From positions 1 to 49,880 of the forward strand of contig CBRG010000168.1 of NCBI GenBank assembly GCA_000470535.1: DNA of 49,880 nucleotides, in the 5' to 3' direction. Below, one piece after another: positions 24,186 through 31,588 of the stretch. Both the position numbers and the translations under genes were made by a program. Position 1 is the stretch's first letter; every line of letters starts with the position of its first letter. Origin of the DNA: Streptomyces sp. AW19M42. Lineage in GTDB: Bacteria; Actinomycetota; Actinomycetes; Streptomycetales; Streptomycetaceae. Under the pieces are notes generated by a model that saw only the letters and a list, made by a program, of their open reading frames with translations, was not told where the DNA came from and made no database searches.

Positions 24186-25163
24186 TCAGCCGGCCGCGAA
24201 CCGGTCCAGCGCCGCGAGTACCGCCCGGCTCGTCGCCGCTCCGCCGAGATGCCCCGCGTCGTCGATCACGGTCAGTTCCGCGTCCGGCCACGCCTTCGTC
24301 AGCTCCCACGCGGTGATCAGCGGGCCGCCCAGGTCGAACCGGCCGTGCACCAGCACACCCGGGATTCCCGCCAGCCGTCCGGCGTCCCGGATCAGCTGTC
24401 CCTCCTCCAGCCAGGCGCCGTGGGAGAAGTAGTGCGCGCAGATCCGTACGAGCGCCTGCCGCGCGTGTCCGGGCCGGCCGCTGTAAGGCGGCGGTCCGGT
24501 GAAGGCCTCCTGGGAGAGCACCGCGTCCTCCCAGGCGCACCAGTCGGCGGTCGCGCGCGCCCGTACCTCCGGGTCCGGGCTCTCCGTGCGCCGGGCGTAC
24601 GCGGCGAGCACGTCGGGGGTCGCGTCGCTCGCGGCCTCCGGGACCCCGGCCCGGAAGACGTCCCATGCCTCGGGAAAGATGTTTCCCACGCCCCGGTAGA
24701 GCCAGTCGATCTCGGAGCGGCGGGTCGTGGTGACGGCCGGGATCACGATCTCGCTGACCCGCTGCGGGTGCTGCTCCGCGTACGCGAGGATCAGCGTCGA
24801 GCCCCAGGAACCCCCGTACAGCAGCCAGGTGTCGATGCCCAGCCGGATGCGCAGCCGTTCCATGTCCGCGATCAGCCGGTCCGTTGTGTTGAACCGCAGC
24901 TCTGTGGCCGGGTCGCTCGCGTGCGGGGTGGAGCGGCCGCAGCCCCGCTGGTCGAAGAGGATCACCCGGTATCGGTCCGGGTCGAAGTACTGCCGGGGCC
25001 GCTCCGTGCACCCCGAGCCCGGTCCGCCGTGCACCACGACGGCGGGCTTGCCCGCCGGGTTGCCGCACGCCTCCCAGTAGACGAGGTTGCCGTCCCCCAC
25101 GTCGAGCATCCCCTGCTCGTACGGCTCGATCGGGGGGTACTTCTCGTCCGGGCGGCGGTGCAT
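24186..25163 (-). CDS. pip: proline iminopeptidase
   Basis: An alpha/beta-hydrolase releasing N-terminal proline from peptides, 325 aa. Landmarks are the oxyanion-region HGGPGSG (residues 45-51), DQRGCGRSTPH, the nucleophile elbow GGSWGS (Ser near 119), HGRFDLGGP with the catalytic Asp, and the catalytic His in DDAGHLGG. The charge pattern and length match bacterial Pip. I chose the ATG at 25161-25163, which has GAGGGAG upstream. The frame remains open to 25319, but the extension is unlike the family and runs through palindromes. The SOS-box-like site lies about 160 bp upstream. Confidence 0.93.
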   Translation of the reverse strand: MHRRPDEKYPPIEPYEQGMLDVGDGNLVYWEACGNPAGKPAVVVHGGPGSGCTERPRQYFDPDRYRVILFDQRGCGRSTPHASDPATELRFNTTDRLIADMERLRIRLGIDTWLLYGGSWGSTLILAYAEQHPQRVSEIVIPAVTTTRRSEIDWLYRGVGNIFPEAWDVFRAGVPEAASDATPDVLAAYARRTESPDPEVRARATADWCAWEDAVLSQEAFTGPPPYSGRPGHARQALVRICAHYFSHGAWLEEGQLIRDAGRLAGIPGVLVHGRFDLGGPLITAWELTKAWPDAELTVIDDAGHLGGAATSRAVLAALDRFAAG

Positions 25164-25272
25164 GGCGGTGTCTCCCTCGGTCCGGCGGCGTGCGAAGGGG
25201 GACACCGCGTCGAATCCGGAATTCTCACAGGACGCGGTCTCGGCCTGCTCGCTCTTCGTCCCGGACGGCTTC

Positions 25273-25284
25273 ACGTGATCACGT
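25273..25284. promoter_or_regulatory. 12-bp perfect palindrome upstream of pip
   Basis: ACGTGATCACGT is a perfect palindrome about 110 bp upstream of the pip start and within its likely promoter region. I cannot assign a regulator. Confidence 0.4.
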
Positions 25285-25325
25285 CCATTCAAGCGCGCTG
25301 GACGGTTCCGCAGAGGCATTTCACC

Positions 25326-25339
25326 TGAACAAATGTTCG
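25326..25339. promoter_or_regulatory. LexA/SOS-box-like site
   Basis: TGAACAAATGTTCG matches the Gram-positive SOS box CGAAC-N4-GTTCG at 13 of 14 positions. The core GAAC-AAAT-GTTC is a perfect palindrome. It is framed by CACCT on the left and AGGTG on the right. It lies about 163 bp upstream of the pip start (minus strand) and 43 bp from the 3' end of the membrane-protein gene. DNA-damage control of pip would be unusual, so LexA binding is only a hypothesis. Confidence 0.45.
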
Positions 25340-25381
25340 TTCAGAGGTGTTTCGCGGGTCGGGGCCTCTGCGCTGCGGGGC

Positions 25382-25963
25382 TCAGCCCTTCACGGCCACG
25401 TGGTAGGCGGACACCCACAGCACCACGGCGGAGCCCAGCCCCACCACGGCCCGCACGCTCTCGCCCGACAGGCCGGCCGCGACGAGCGCGAACCCGGCGA
25501 CCGCGACGGTGCCGAGCAGGACCGCCGTCCCCTTGTACTGCCACTGGTCGTAGAAGCGCGCGAGCGGGAAGAAGTGCAGGCCCACGACCAGCGCGATGGC
25601 GGCCGGGACGAACTCCGGGTGGCCCGAGGCGTTGGACGCCGCGATCACCGCGAAGATCGCGGCGACTTCGATGACGTTCACGATGCCGACCGCGCGCGCC
25701 CAGTTCTCCGGCAGGTTCACCATGCGGGGCGAGGGGGTGGCGCCCTTGCGGTAGGCGAGCACGATCGCGACCGCCGTCACCGGTACGGCGATGATCTCGA
25801 CGGCCAGGGCCGCGCCGGAGGAGGTCAGTCCGGAAGCGCCCGCGAAGGCCCAGACCACGGCGAACAAGGACAGGACGAGCGTGCCCCGGCGCCGGAGACT
25901 CCGGGTGAGCGAGACGCACTCGTCCGTCGCGGCCGAGGGTGTGGCGGGCGTCGGGGGTGTCAT
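25382..25963 (-). CDS. multi-pass membrane protein of unknown function
   Basis: About 193 aa from the ATG at 25961-25963 (an upstream in-frame ATG would add MYCPP). Roughly five or six hydrophobic helices follow a short Pro- and Thr-rich N-terminus (TPPTPATPSAATDE). A central WARAVGIVNVIEVAAIFAV and GHPEFVPAAIALVVGLHFFPLARFYDQWQYKG are distinctive. I do not recognise a named family with certainty. It is monocistronic and lies between pip and the cupin gene, from which it is divergent. Confidence 0.7.
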   Translation of the reverse strand: MTPPTPATPSAATDECVSLTRSLRRRGTLVLSLFAVVWAFAGASGLTSSGAALAVEIIAVPVTAVAIVLAYRKGATPSPRMVNLPENWARAVGIVNVIEVAAIFAVIAASNASGHPEFVPAAIALVVGLHFFPLARFYDQWQYKGTAVLLGTVAVAGFALVAAGLSGESVRAVVGLGSAVVLWVSAYHVAVKG

Positions 25964-26061
25964 GGGCGGACAGTACAACGATCCTCTCGTCGAACCGGCT
26001 GCTTTCGGGTGGCTTGTACCGGCCCGAGCTGCCGGTTCGCCCGGGGGCGTAGCGTAGAAGC

Positions 26062-26553
26062 GTGAACGCGACTCCAGAGGTGCTGGCCGTACTCGATGAC
26101 CTGCTCGCCGGCGCGGCCCCGGACGACCGGGGAGCCCTCTGGCAACTGGCCCAGCAGGGGCGCGAGTTGGACGCCAACCTGGTGCGCCTTCCGCCGGGCG
26201 CCGAGGTGGGCGAGCACCAGGAGGACGTACTCGACGTCCTCCTGGTGGTCCTCGCGGGCAGCGGCCGCCTCACTCCGGGCGGGGGCGGTGCGCCGCTGGA
26301 GCTGACCCCGACGACGGTCACCTGGCTCCCGCGCACCTCGCGGCGCGCGCTGGCCGCGGGCCCGGGCGGGCTCGCCTACCTCACGGTCCACCGTCGCCGT
26401 CCCGGCCTGGCCATCAAGCCGACGGTGTTCGCGCACGAGGGCGGCGAGGCGCCGTGCTCCCTGGACCGGGTGTGTCCGGAGTGCGGCCGGATGTCCCAGG
26501 AGTCGGCGCCGAAGTACTGCGGCGAGTGCGGGGAGCGGTTCCCGGAGCGCTGA
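26062..26553 (+). CDS. cupin-like protein with C-terminal zinc ribbon
   Basis: A 163-aa protein. The N-terminal two thirds are cupin-like (LDANLVRLPPGAEVGEHQEDVLDVLLVVLAGSGRL, with EH in the HxxE-type motif, then a second beta-strand block). The C-terminal 30 residues are a compact zinc ribbon: CPECGR...YCGECGE (about residues 135-158), giving four cysteines. A cupin plus zinc-ribbon arrangement suggests a small regulatory or binding protein. Function unknown. The start is GTG at 26062, just after the divergent promoter region shared with the membrane protein. Confidence 0.8.
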   Translation: MNATPEVLAVLDDLLAGAAPDDRGALWQLAQQGRELDANLVRLPPGAEVGEHQEDVLDVLLVVLAGSGRLTPGGGGAPLELTPTTVTWLPRTSRRALAAGPGGLAYLTVHRRRPGLAIKPTVFAHEGGEAPCSLDRVCPECGRMSQESAPKYCGECGERFPER

Positions 26554-26566
26554 ACGAGCCTCCGGA

Positions 26567-26710
26567 GCCCGTACCGAGCTCCAGATTGGCCGTGGCGACC
26601 CCGGGGCTGTGCCAGCTCACCGCGGCGGGGTCCGGCACGACACCGAGCTGCCTGACCATGTTCTCGCTCATCTCGGTGCTGACCTCGGCCCTGGGAACGC
26701 GCAACGCCAT
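26567..26710 (-). pseudogene. truncated carboxymuconolactone decarboxylase/AhpD-like gene (5' remnant)
   Basis: Forty-eight codons from the ATG at 26708-26710, with a textbook AGGAGG spaced about 5 bp from the start. They read MALRVPRAEVSTEMSENM then VPDPAAVSWHSPGVATANLELG, which matches the N-terminus of AhpD-like carboxymuconolactone decarboxylase family proteins. The similarity stops near 26567 with low-complexity sequence. The frame then runs antisense into the cupin gene to 26414. The catalytic CxxC region of the family is absent, so this is the 5' end of a decayed gene with an intact translation start. Confidence 0.6.
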
Positions 26711-26845
26711 GATGTCCTCCTGTGTGTCCGGCCGGTCCGGGTGTCCGGCCGGTCCGTGTGACATGAAGACACCGCTCGTCCCGCCGATGTGACAGCCGTC
26801 CGCCGCCCGCCATGGACCCCGACCCGCCCGTGCGACGATCGGGCG

Positions 26846-27004
26846 ATGGACGCTCCGAACCTTCGGCTCGCCACCGGCGGCGAGGTGTGGGTCGCGGAGG
26901 TAGGTGAACGGTTGCTCGGAGCGGGCTGGGTGCGCGACCACTGGTCGGTGCCGGTGGGGCCCGCAGCACCGGCGACGGGTGAGCGACCGGTCAGCCGAAC
27001 GTGA
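26846..27004 (+). CDS. short open frame of doubtful coding status
   Basis: An ATG at 26846 opens a 52-codon frame (MDAPNLRLATGGEVWVAEVGERLLGAG...) that overlaps the 3' end of the AKR gene. Its composition is more protein-like than the arginine-rich shadows around it, and it could be another remnant. No family was recognised and no good ribosome-binding site is seen. Confidence 0.3.
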   Translation: MDAPNLRLATGGEVWVAEVGERLLGAGWVRDHWSVPVGPAAPATGERPVSRT

Positions 27005-27938
27005 TCTCGGTGAGGGGCCGTGACTCGACGGCGTCCAGCGCGGCCGTCGCGGCGTCGTCGAGCGCGACCGTTCCGGTGGCGATGTTCGCCTCCAGGTGGC
27101 CGGTGTCCGCGGTGCCCGGGATGAGCAGGGTGTTCGGCGCGTGGTGGAGCAGCCAGGCGAGGCCGACCTGCGCGGGGGTGCGGCCGAGGGTCTCCGCGAG
27201 GGCGGTGACGGCGGGCTCGTCGGTCACCTTCGGCAGCTGGGGGAAGGCGCCGCCGAGCGGGAAGAACGGCACCCAGGCGATCTGCTCATCGGTGCAGAGC
27301 CGCAGCATCTCCTCGTCGTCGCGCGTCACCAGGCTGTACAGGTTCTGGACGCAGACGATCCCGGCGGGCAGGGCCCGGCGCACCCCGTCCAGCGTGACGG
27401 CGCTCAGGCCGATCGCGCCGATCTTGCCCTCGTCCCGCAGCGCGGTCATCTCGGCGAGCTGGTCGTCGAGGTCGACCACCTGGTCGCCCTCGGCCCGCAG
27501 CCCCGGCCTGGTGTCCAGGCGGCGCAGGTTCACCACCGGGATGCAGTCGAGGCCGAGGGAGACGAGGTTGTCCTCGACACTGGCCCGCAGCTGCTCGGGC
27601 CGCTGGGCGGGACGCATCGGGAAGGGGCCGTCCGGGTCGGGGTCCGCACCGACCTTGCTCACGACCACGACGCCGTCCTCGGGGCGGAACGCGTCGCGGA
27701 TGAGCCCGTTGACGAATCCGTTTCCGTAGAACTGGGCGGTGTCGACGTGATCGACGCCCAGCTCGACCACGCGGCGCAGGAGTGCGATCGCCGCGTCGCG
27801 GTCGTCACGCAGGCGCTCCAGCTGCATCGCGCCGTACCCGATACGGGAGACGGTGAGGTCCCCGATCGTTCCGGCGCCTCCGGCGCGCGGGGCGCCGGTA
27901 ACCGTGAGCTGGGGGGAGGGGGAGTTGTTCGCAGTCAT
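26991..27938 (-). CDS. aldo/keto reductase (divergent partner of TetR)
   Basis: An AKR-superfamily oxidoreductase of about 315 aa. It contains GDLTVSRIGYGAMQLER, the catalytic VDHVDTAQFYGNGFVNGLIRDAF (Asp and Tyr), VVSKVG (Lys) and AQVGLAWLLHHAPNTLLIPGTADTGHLEANI near the cofactor site. The ATG at 27936-27938 was preferred over that at 27956 because AGGACGG lies about 10 bp upstream, though the spacing is long. It is divergent from the TetR gene, with palindromes between them, so it is probably the regulator's target. Substrate unknown. Confidence 0.88.
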   Translation of the reverse strand: MTANNSPSPQLTVTGAPRAGGAGTIGDLTVSRIGYGAMQLERLRDDRDAAIALLRRVVELGVDHVDTAQFYGNGFVNGLIRDAFRPEDGVVVVSKVGADPDPDGPFPMRPAQRPEQLRASVEDNLVSLGLDCIPVVNLRRLDTRPGLRAEGDQVVDLDDQLAEMTALRDEGKIGAIGLSAVTLDGVRRALPAGIVCVQNLYSLVTRDDEEMLRLCTDEQIAWVPFFPLGGAFPQLPKVTDEPAVTALAETLGRTPAQVGLAWLLHHAPNTLLIPGTADTGHLEANIATGTVALDDAATAALDAVESRPLTEITFG

Positions 27939-27979
27939 GGGAGATTCCGTCCTCATGAGACGATGGAGAAGCGGAGAAA

Positions 27980-28031
27980 CGGAGGACCCTCCGCCTAATC
28001 GACTGTAGCACTCTTATCGGAGGTGCCTCCG
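27980..28031. promoter_or_regulatory. twin palindromic operators between AKR and TetR genes
   Basis: CGGAGG-AC-CCTCCG (27980-27993) and CGGAGG-TG-CCTCCG (28018-28031) have identical 6-bp arms and 2-bp centres. Their starts are 38 bp apart. AAA immediately precedes the first copy on the plus strand, and the same AAA precedes the second on the minus strand, so the sites are inverted to one another. The second site also contains the TetR gene's ribosome-binding site (GGAGG), just before the TTG start at 28034. Binding by the TetR protein is inferred from position. Confidence 0.7.
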
Positions 28032-28033
28032 TT

Positions 28034-28654
28034 TTGACGTCCACCGACCCGGTACCCCACGACCCGAGACCTTCCGGCCCCGGGAATAAGCCCCGCACCC
28101 CTCGCGCCGACGCGCTGCGCAACCGGGACAAGCTCGTCCGGGTCGCCGGGGCGGCCTTCGCCGCAGCCGACGGCACGGTGTCGCTCGAAGGCATCGCCCG
28201 CGACGCCGGTGTCGGCATCGGCACGCTGTACCGCCACTTCCCGACCCGTGAGGCCCTGGTCGAGGCCGTGTACGCGGCCGAACTCGACGATGTCGCCGCC
28301 AGCGCCCCCGCCCTGCTCCGGGAGCGCACGCCGGACGCGGCGCTCCGGGCCTGGATCGAGCGGTACGCCGCGTTCATCGCGACGAAGCGCGGCATGGCGG
28401 ACACGCTCCGGGCGGGCTGGGCATCGGGCCGGATCGCCACGCCCGCCACCCGGGAACGCATCACCGCCGCCATCGCCACGATCCTCGCCGCCGGAGCGGA
28501 AGCCGGTGCGCTCCGCGCCGACGTCGAGCCGGACGACGTGACCGTGATGCTGCTGGGGATCTTCCTCGCGGGCGCCGCCGACCACACCTCCGAGCAGACG
28601 GGGCGGCTGATCGATCTCGTCATGGACGCCCTGCGGCCCCCGCCCCCGCGCTGA
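28034..28654 (+). CDS. TetR-family transcriptional regulator
   Basis: A 206-aa regulator. The HTH is AGAAFAAADGTVSLEGIARDAGVGIGTLYRHFPTREALVEAVY (about residues 38-80), the classic TetR DNA-binding helix-turn-helix with the YRHF signature. The C-terminal helices form the ligand and dimer domain (CxxC-free), ending with LRPPPPR. The start is TTG at 28034 (TTG ACG TCC ACC); the GGAGG in the palindrome supports it. It is divergent from the AKR gene and probably represses both transcripts. Ligand unknown. Confidence 0.93.
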   Translation: MTSTDPVPHDPRPSGPGNKPRTPRADALRNRDKLVRVAGAAFAAADGTVSLEGIARDAGVGIGTLYRHFPTREALVEAVYAAELDDVAASAPALLRERTPDAALRAWIERYAAFIATKRGMADTLRAGWASGRIATPATRERITAAIATILAAGAEAGALRADVEPDDVTVMLLGIFLAGAADHTSEQTGRLIDLVMDALRPPPPR

Positions 28655-28675
28655 CCAGCGACCCCTTCGGCCCGC

Positions 28676-28838
28676 GTAGTACCCGGGGCGCTTGTTCCGC
28701 ACCTCGGCGTTCAGCCGGGCGCGGAGCTCGTCGGGCAGGGTGAAGCCGAGCGCGTCGAGGTTGGACCGGATCTGCCCGGCCGTGCTGGCCCCGAGGATCA
28801 CCGAGCCCACGGGCGCGCTGAAACTGATGAGGCCCGTA
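28676..28838 (-). pseudogene. aldo/keto reductase 3' remnant
   Basis: Minus-strand residues GLISFSAPVGSVILGASTAG then DALGFTLPDELRARLNAEVRNKRPGYY, about 54 codons, match the C-terminal NADP-binding and tail segment of aldo/keto reductases. No start, barrel core or catalytic residues are present, and no intact AKR gene continues on the left or right in this frame. It sits between the TetR stop and the EEP gene start, as the leftover of a deleted gene. Confidence 0.65.
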
Positions 28839-28876
28839 GCCCGTCCTGAAGGGAAAGACCGAACGGACGGGAACAC

Positions 28877-29872
28877 ATGATGGAGCGGGTGGACAGCGGT
28901 ACGACACCGGCGGCGGTGGGGGAGGGGGCAGTATCCCGGTCGGCGCCCCCTCGGGCGCGGGGGAGGGTGCTTGCCGTCCTCGCGGTGCTGACGGGTGGGC
29001 TGCTGGCGTTCCACCGAGCCGTGCCCAACTCCCCCGGACACCTGGGGAGCCTGCTGGAGGCGTTCCTGCCCTGGCTCGGCGTGGTCGTCGTCCTCCTGTT
29101 CGTGCTGGCCCTGCTGCGCCGCTCCGCCACCGCCCTGCTCGCGCTGCTCCTGCCGGTCGCCGTCTGGACGTACCTCTTCGGCGGGCTGTTCGGGCCCGAG
29201 GCGCAGGCCGGTGCGCGGGGCCTGGTGGTGGTGCAGCACAACGTCAGCGACGAGAACGCCGACCCGGCGGGCACGGCAAGGGCCCTGGCCGGTGCCGGAC
29301 CCGACCTCATCGCACTGGAGGAGCTGGTGCCGGCCGCGCTGCCGGAGTACGAGAAGGCCCTCGCCCCGGACTTCCCGTTCCACGCGGTCCGGGGCACCGT
29401 CGGCCTCTGGTCCAAGTACCCGCTCTCCGGCACCCGGCTGGTGGACATCAGGCCCGACGGCATCGAGGCGGGCTGGAACCGAGGGCTGCGCACGGTCGCC
29501 CACACCCCGTACGGCGACGTCGCGGCGTATGTCGCGCACCTGCCCTCGGTCCGCATCCGGACGAGCGGACTCGCCTCCTCCCTGCGGGACGAGAGCGCCG
29601 TTCTGCTGGGCCGGGCCCTGTCCGCAGAGAAGACCGAGAAGGTGGTCCTGATGGGCGACCTCAACGGCACGGTCGAGGACCGGGGCCTGTCCCCGCTCAC
29701 CTCGCGGCTGAACGTGGCGGAGCGCGGATTCGCCTTCAGCTTCCCGGCGTCCCTGCCCCTGGCCCGGATCGATCAGGTCATGGCCCGCTCGGCAACGGTC
29801 GACGCCATCCGCACCCTGTCCTCGACCGGCAGCGACCATCTGCCGGTGTCCGCCCGGATCACCCTGCACTGA
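28877..29872 (+). CDS. membrane-anchored endonuclease/exonuclease/phosphatase-family hydrolase
   Basis: A 331-aa protein. The N-terminal about 110 residues contain three hydrophobic helices (VLAVLAVLTGGLLAF, LGVVVVLLFVLALL, ALLALLLPVAVWTYLFGGLF). An EEP domain on the outer side follows: VQHNVSDEN, ALEELVP, LWSKYPL, VLMGDLNG, ARIDQV and SDHLPV, in the family's metal-binding and catalytic order. Substrates of the family are nucleic acids, phosphoinositides or sphingolipids; here the class suggests a secreted or membrane-bound phosphodiesterase. The start at ATG 28877 could be the second ATG at 28880. Monocistronic. Confidence 0.88.
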   Translation: MMERVDSGTTPAAVGEGAVSRSAPPRARGRVLAVLAVLTGGLLAFHRAVPNSPGHLGSLLEAFLPWLGVVVVLLFVLALLRRSATALLALLLPVAVWTYLFGGLFGPEAQAGARGLVVVQHNVSDENADPAGTARALAGAGPDLIALEELVPAALPEYEKALAPDFPFHAVRGTVGLWSKYPLSGTRLVDIRPDGIEAGWNRGLRTVAHTPYGDVAAYVAHLPSVRIRTSGLASSLRDESAVLLGRALSAEKTEKVVLMGDLNGTVEDRGLSPLTSRLNVAERGFAFSFPASLPLARIDQVMARSATVDAIRTLSSTGSDHLPVSARITLH

Positions 29873-30050
29873 CCACGGCCGAGCACGCCACAGCCTTCGC
29901 CCGGTGACCATGTCACCGGCCTGTGACAGCGGTGTTGTGGAACGGCCACGCCGGTGACCCCCCGATTCACGGTCTCGTCCTAGTGACCAAGCAAGTACCG
30001 AGGAGCCGATACCGCTTCGGCTTCGACGACCGATCGACAAGGGGTCTCTC

Positions 30051-30716
30051 ATGTACGGCAACCGTCGCAAGGCTTTTCTCGTCTCCGCCGTTCTTGTCGG
30101 TGGTGCCATGCTGATGACGGCTTGTCAGGACAGTGATGCGGACGCGGCGCCGGGCTCCTCGTCAGCTGCTCCGGCCGGCCAGGAGAGTGCGGACACCGCC
30201 ACGGGCGGCGACCAGAGCGCCGACCAGAGCGGAGGAAAGGACACGGCCTCCGGCTCTGCGTCCGGCTCTGGCTCCGACTCCAGCGACAGCGGCAAGGTCG
30301 CCACGTGCGGCACCGATGCGCTGGAGATCACCGCGAAGGACAACACCATCGACGGCGACCCCGACCTCACCGTCGTGGTGACGATGAAGAACACCGGGGC
30401 GGACTGCGCGATGTCCGGGTACGCGGGCGTCGACCTGAAGACCAACGCGGGCTCGCTGTCCGCGAAGCGCACGGGGCAGGAGCCCGTCTCCTTCACCCTC
30501 AAGAGCGGGAAGTCCGTGTACTTCCCCATCAACTACCCGGCCAACGAAACGGGCGGCTCCGGCATGCGCATCACCGGCCTGCTGGTGACCCCGCCTAACG
30601 AGACGAAGACGGTCACCCTCCAGTGGCCGGGCGCCGCCTCGCTGCCCCTCTCGGAGAACGGCGGCTCCCCTGTGAAGGTCGGCCCTGTCGGCAGTGCGGG
30701 CCAGGGCGGGGCCTAG
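30051..30716 (+). CDS. DUF4232-domain lipoprotein
   Basis: A 221-aa lipoprotein. The signal peptide MYGNRRKAFLVSAVLVGGAMLMTAC ends in a lipobox (MTAC; Cys near residue 25). A Ser/Gly/Asp-rich linker (about 30-80) is followed by a DUF4232 domain (about 85-205). That domain has paired cysteines (CGTDALEI, ADCAMSGY) and FTLKSGKSVYFPINYPANET. DUF4232 is common in streptomycete secreted proteins but its role is unknown. The ATG at 30051 follows a 178-bp leader after the EEP gene. Confidence 0.88.
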   Translation: MYGNRRKAFLVSAVLVGGAMLMTACQDSDADAAPGSSSAAPAGQESADTATGGDQSADQSGGKDTASGSASGSGSDSSDSGKVATCGTDALEITAKDNTIDGDPDLTVVVTMKNTGADCAMSGYAGVDLKTNAGSLSAKRTGQEPVSFTLKSGKSVYFPINYPANETGGSGMRITGLLVTPPNETKTVTLQWPGAASLPLSENGGSPVKVGPVGSAGQGGA

Positions 30717-30726
30717 TGACAGCCGT

Positions 30727-31344
30727 CTACTTGCGGGCGGGGAACGCCTCGTCGAGCGTGGGCAGCGAGAGGTGGTCGGTCGTCAACGCGTCCAGGACGT
30801 CGTCGATGCGCAGATAGCGGCCCTGATGGACTGCCGGTGTGACCTTGCCGATCGTGCCGGCTTCCTTGAGGCGGAAGACGGTCCACGGACGGGGGAAGGG
30901 GCTACGGTCCAGGGGCTCGCCGTCGCGCGTGATCCCACGCGTCTGCGCGGACGCGGTCCGCGTGCCGTCGATCTCCTGGTTGACGGTCTCCACCGCCTCG
31001 ACACCGAAGACCAGACCCGTTCCGCCCGCCCGGTACATCACGAGCATCTTGGGGCGGGCCAGCCCGACGTGCTTGCTGTCCAGCGGACATACGTACGCGT
31101 TGTGCGCGGCGAGATCGTCCATGGCCTGCTTGCTCCCGGGCACGACCACCGCGTGCTCCTGGAGGGACCGGAACCAGCCGAGTGCGGCCTCCTCCGCCCA
31201 GACGAACTTGTTGCGATTGCGGGCCACCGGATCAGCGGCCAGCCCTCTGGACGCCATGAGTTCGATAGTGCGCGGGGGCCGCTTCACCAGGGCGCCGAAG
31301 TCGGCTCGCCCGATGACCTCGGGCAGTTCGTCGAACCAGGACAT
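30727..31344 (-). CDS. conserved hypothetical protein, third gene of XRE-DUF397 operon
   Basis: A 205-aa soluble protein with no family that I recognise. Mostly helical, with an Arg- and Lys-containing N-terminus (LVKRPPRTIELMASRGL), a central aromatic segment (FVWAEEAALGWFRSLQEH) and one cysteine. Its start (ATG at 31342-31344) is 4 bp after the DUF397 stop, so it is the last gene of a three-gene operon. Its stop is 10 bp from the convergent DUF4232 gene. The pairing with DUF397 and an XRE regulator suggests it is a partner or effector of that regulator, but function is unknown. Confidence 0.6.
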   Translation of the reverse strand: MSWFDELPEVIGRADFGALVKRPPRTIELMASRGLAADPVARNRNKFVWAEEAALGWFRSLQEHAVVVPGSKQAMDDLAAHNAYVCPLDSKHVGLARPKMLVMYRAGGTGLVFGVEAVETVNQEIDGTRTASAQTRGITRDGEPLDRSPFPRPWTVFRLKEAGTIGKVTPAVHQGRYLRIDDVLDALTTDHLSLPTLDEAFPARK

Positions 31345-31348
31345 CGCT

Positions 31349-31588
31349 CTAGACCACCGTGTGTTGGATGAAGGCCGACCAGGCGGCGGGGGAGAGGGCG
31401 AGGGCGGGGACGGTGGGGTCCTTGGAGTCGCGGACGTGAACGGTGTGGGGGCAGGTGGCGACCTCTACGCAGTCGCCGCCGTTCGGGGCGCTGTAGCTGG
31501 ACTTGGACCAGGAGAGGGCGACCTCTATGCAGTTACCGCCGTTCTGGCCGCTGTAGCTGCTCTTGAACCACTTCAGGTCAGTACTCAT
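31349..31588 (-). CDS. tandem DUF397 protein
   Basis: A 79-aa protein with two DUF397 repeats: WFKSSYSGQNGGNCIEVAL near residues 6-24 and WSKSSYSAPNGGDCVEVATCP near residues 26-46. They are followed by VHVRDSKDPTVPALALSPAAWSAF, the usual end of the domain. DUF397 proteins in streptomycetes occur next to XRE-DUF5753 regulators, as with the BldB and WhiJ-type loci, and act in developmental control. The first repeat looks like a shortened copy. Its ATG (31586-31588) overlaps the regulator's TGA (31585-31587). Confidence 0.88.
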   Translation of the reverse strand: MSTDLKWFKSSYSGQNGGNCIEVALSWSKSSYSAPNGGDCVEVATCPHTVHVRDSKDPTVPALALSPAAWSAFIQHTVV

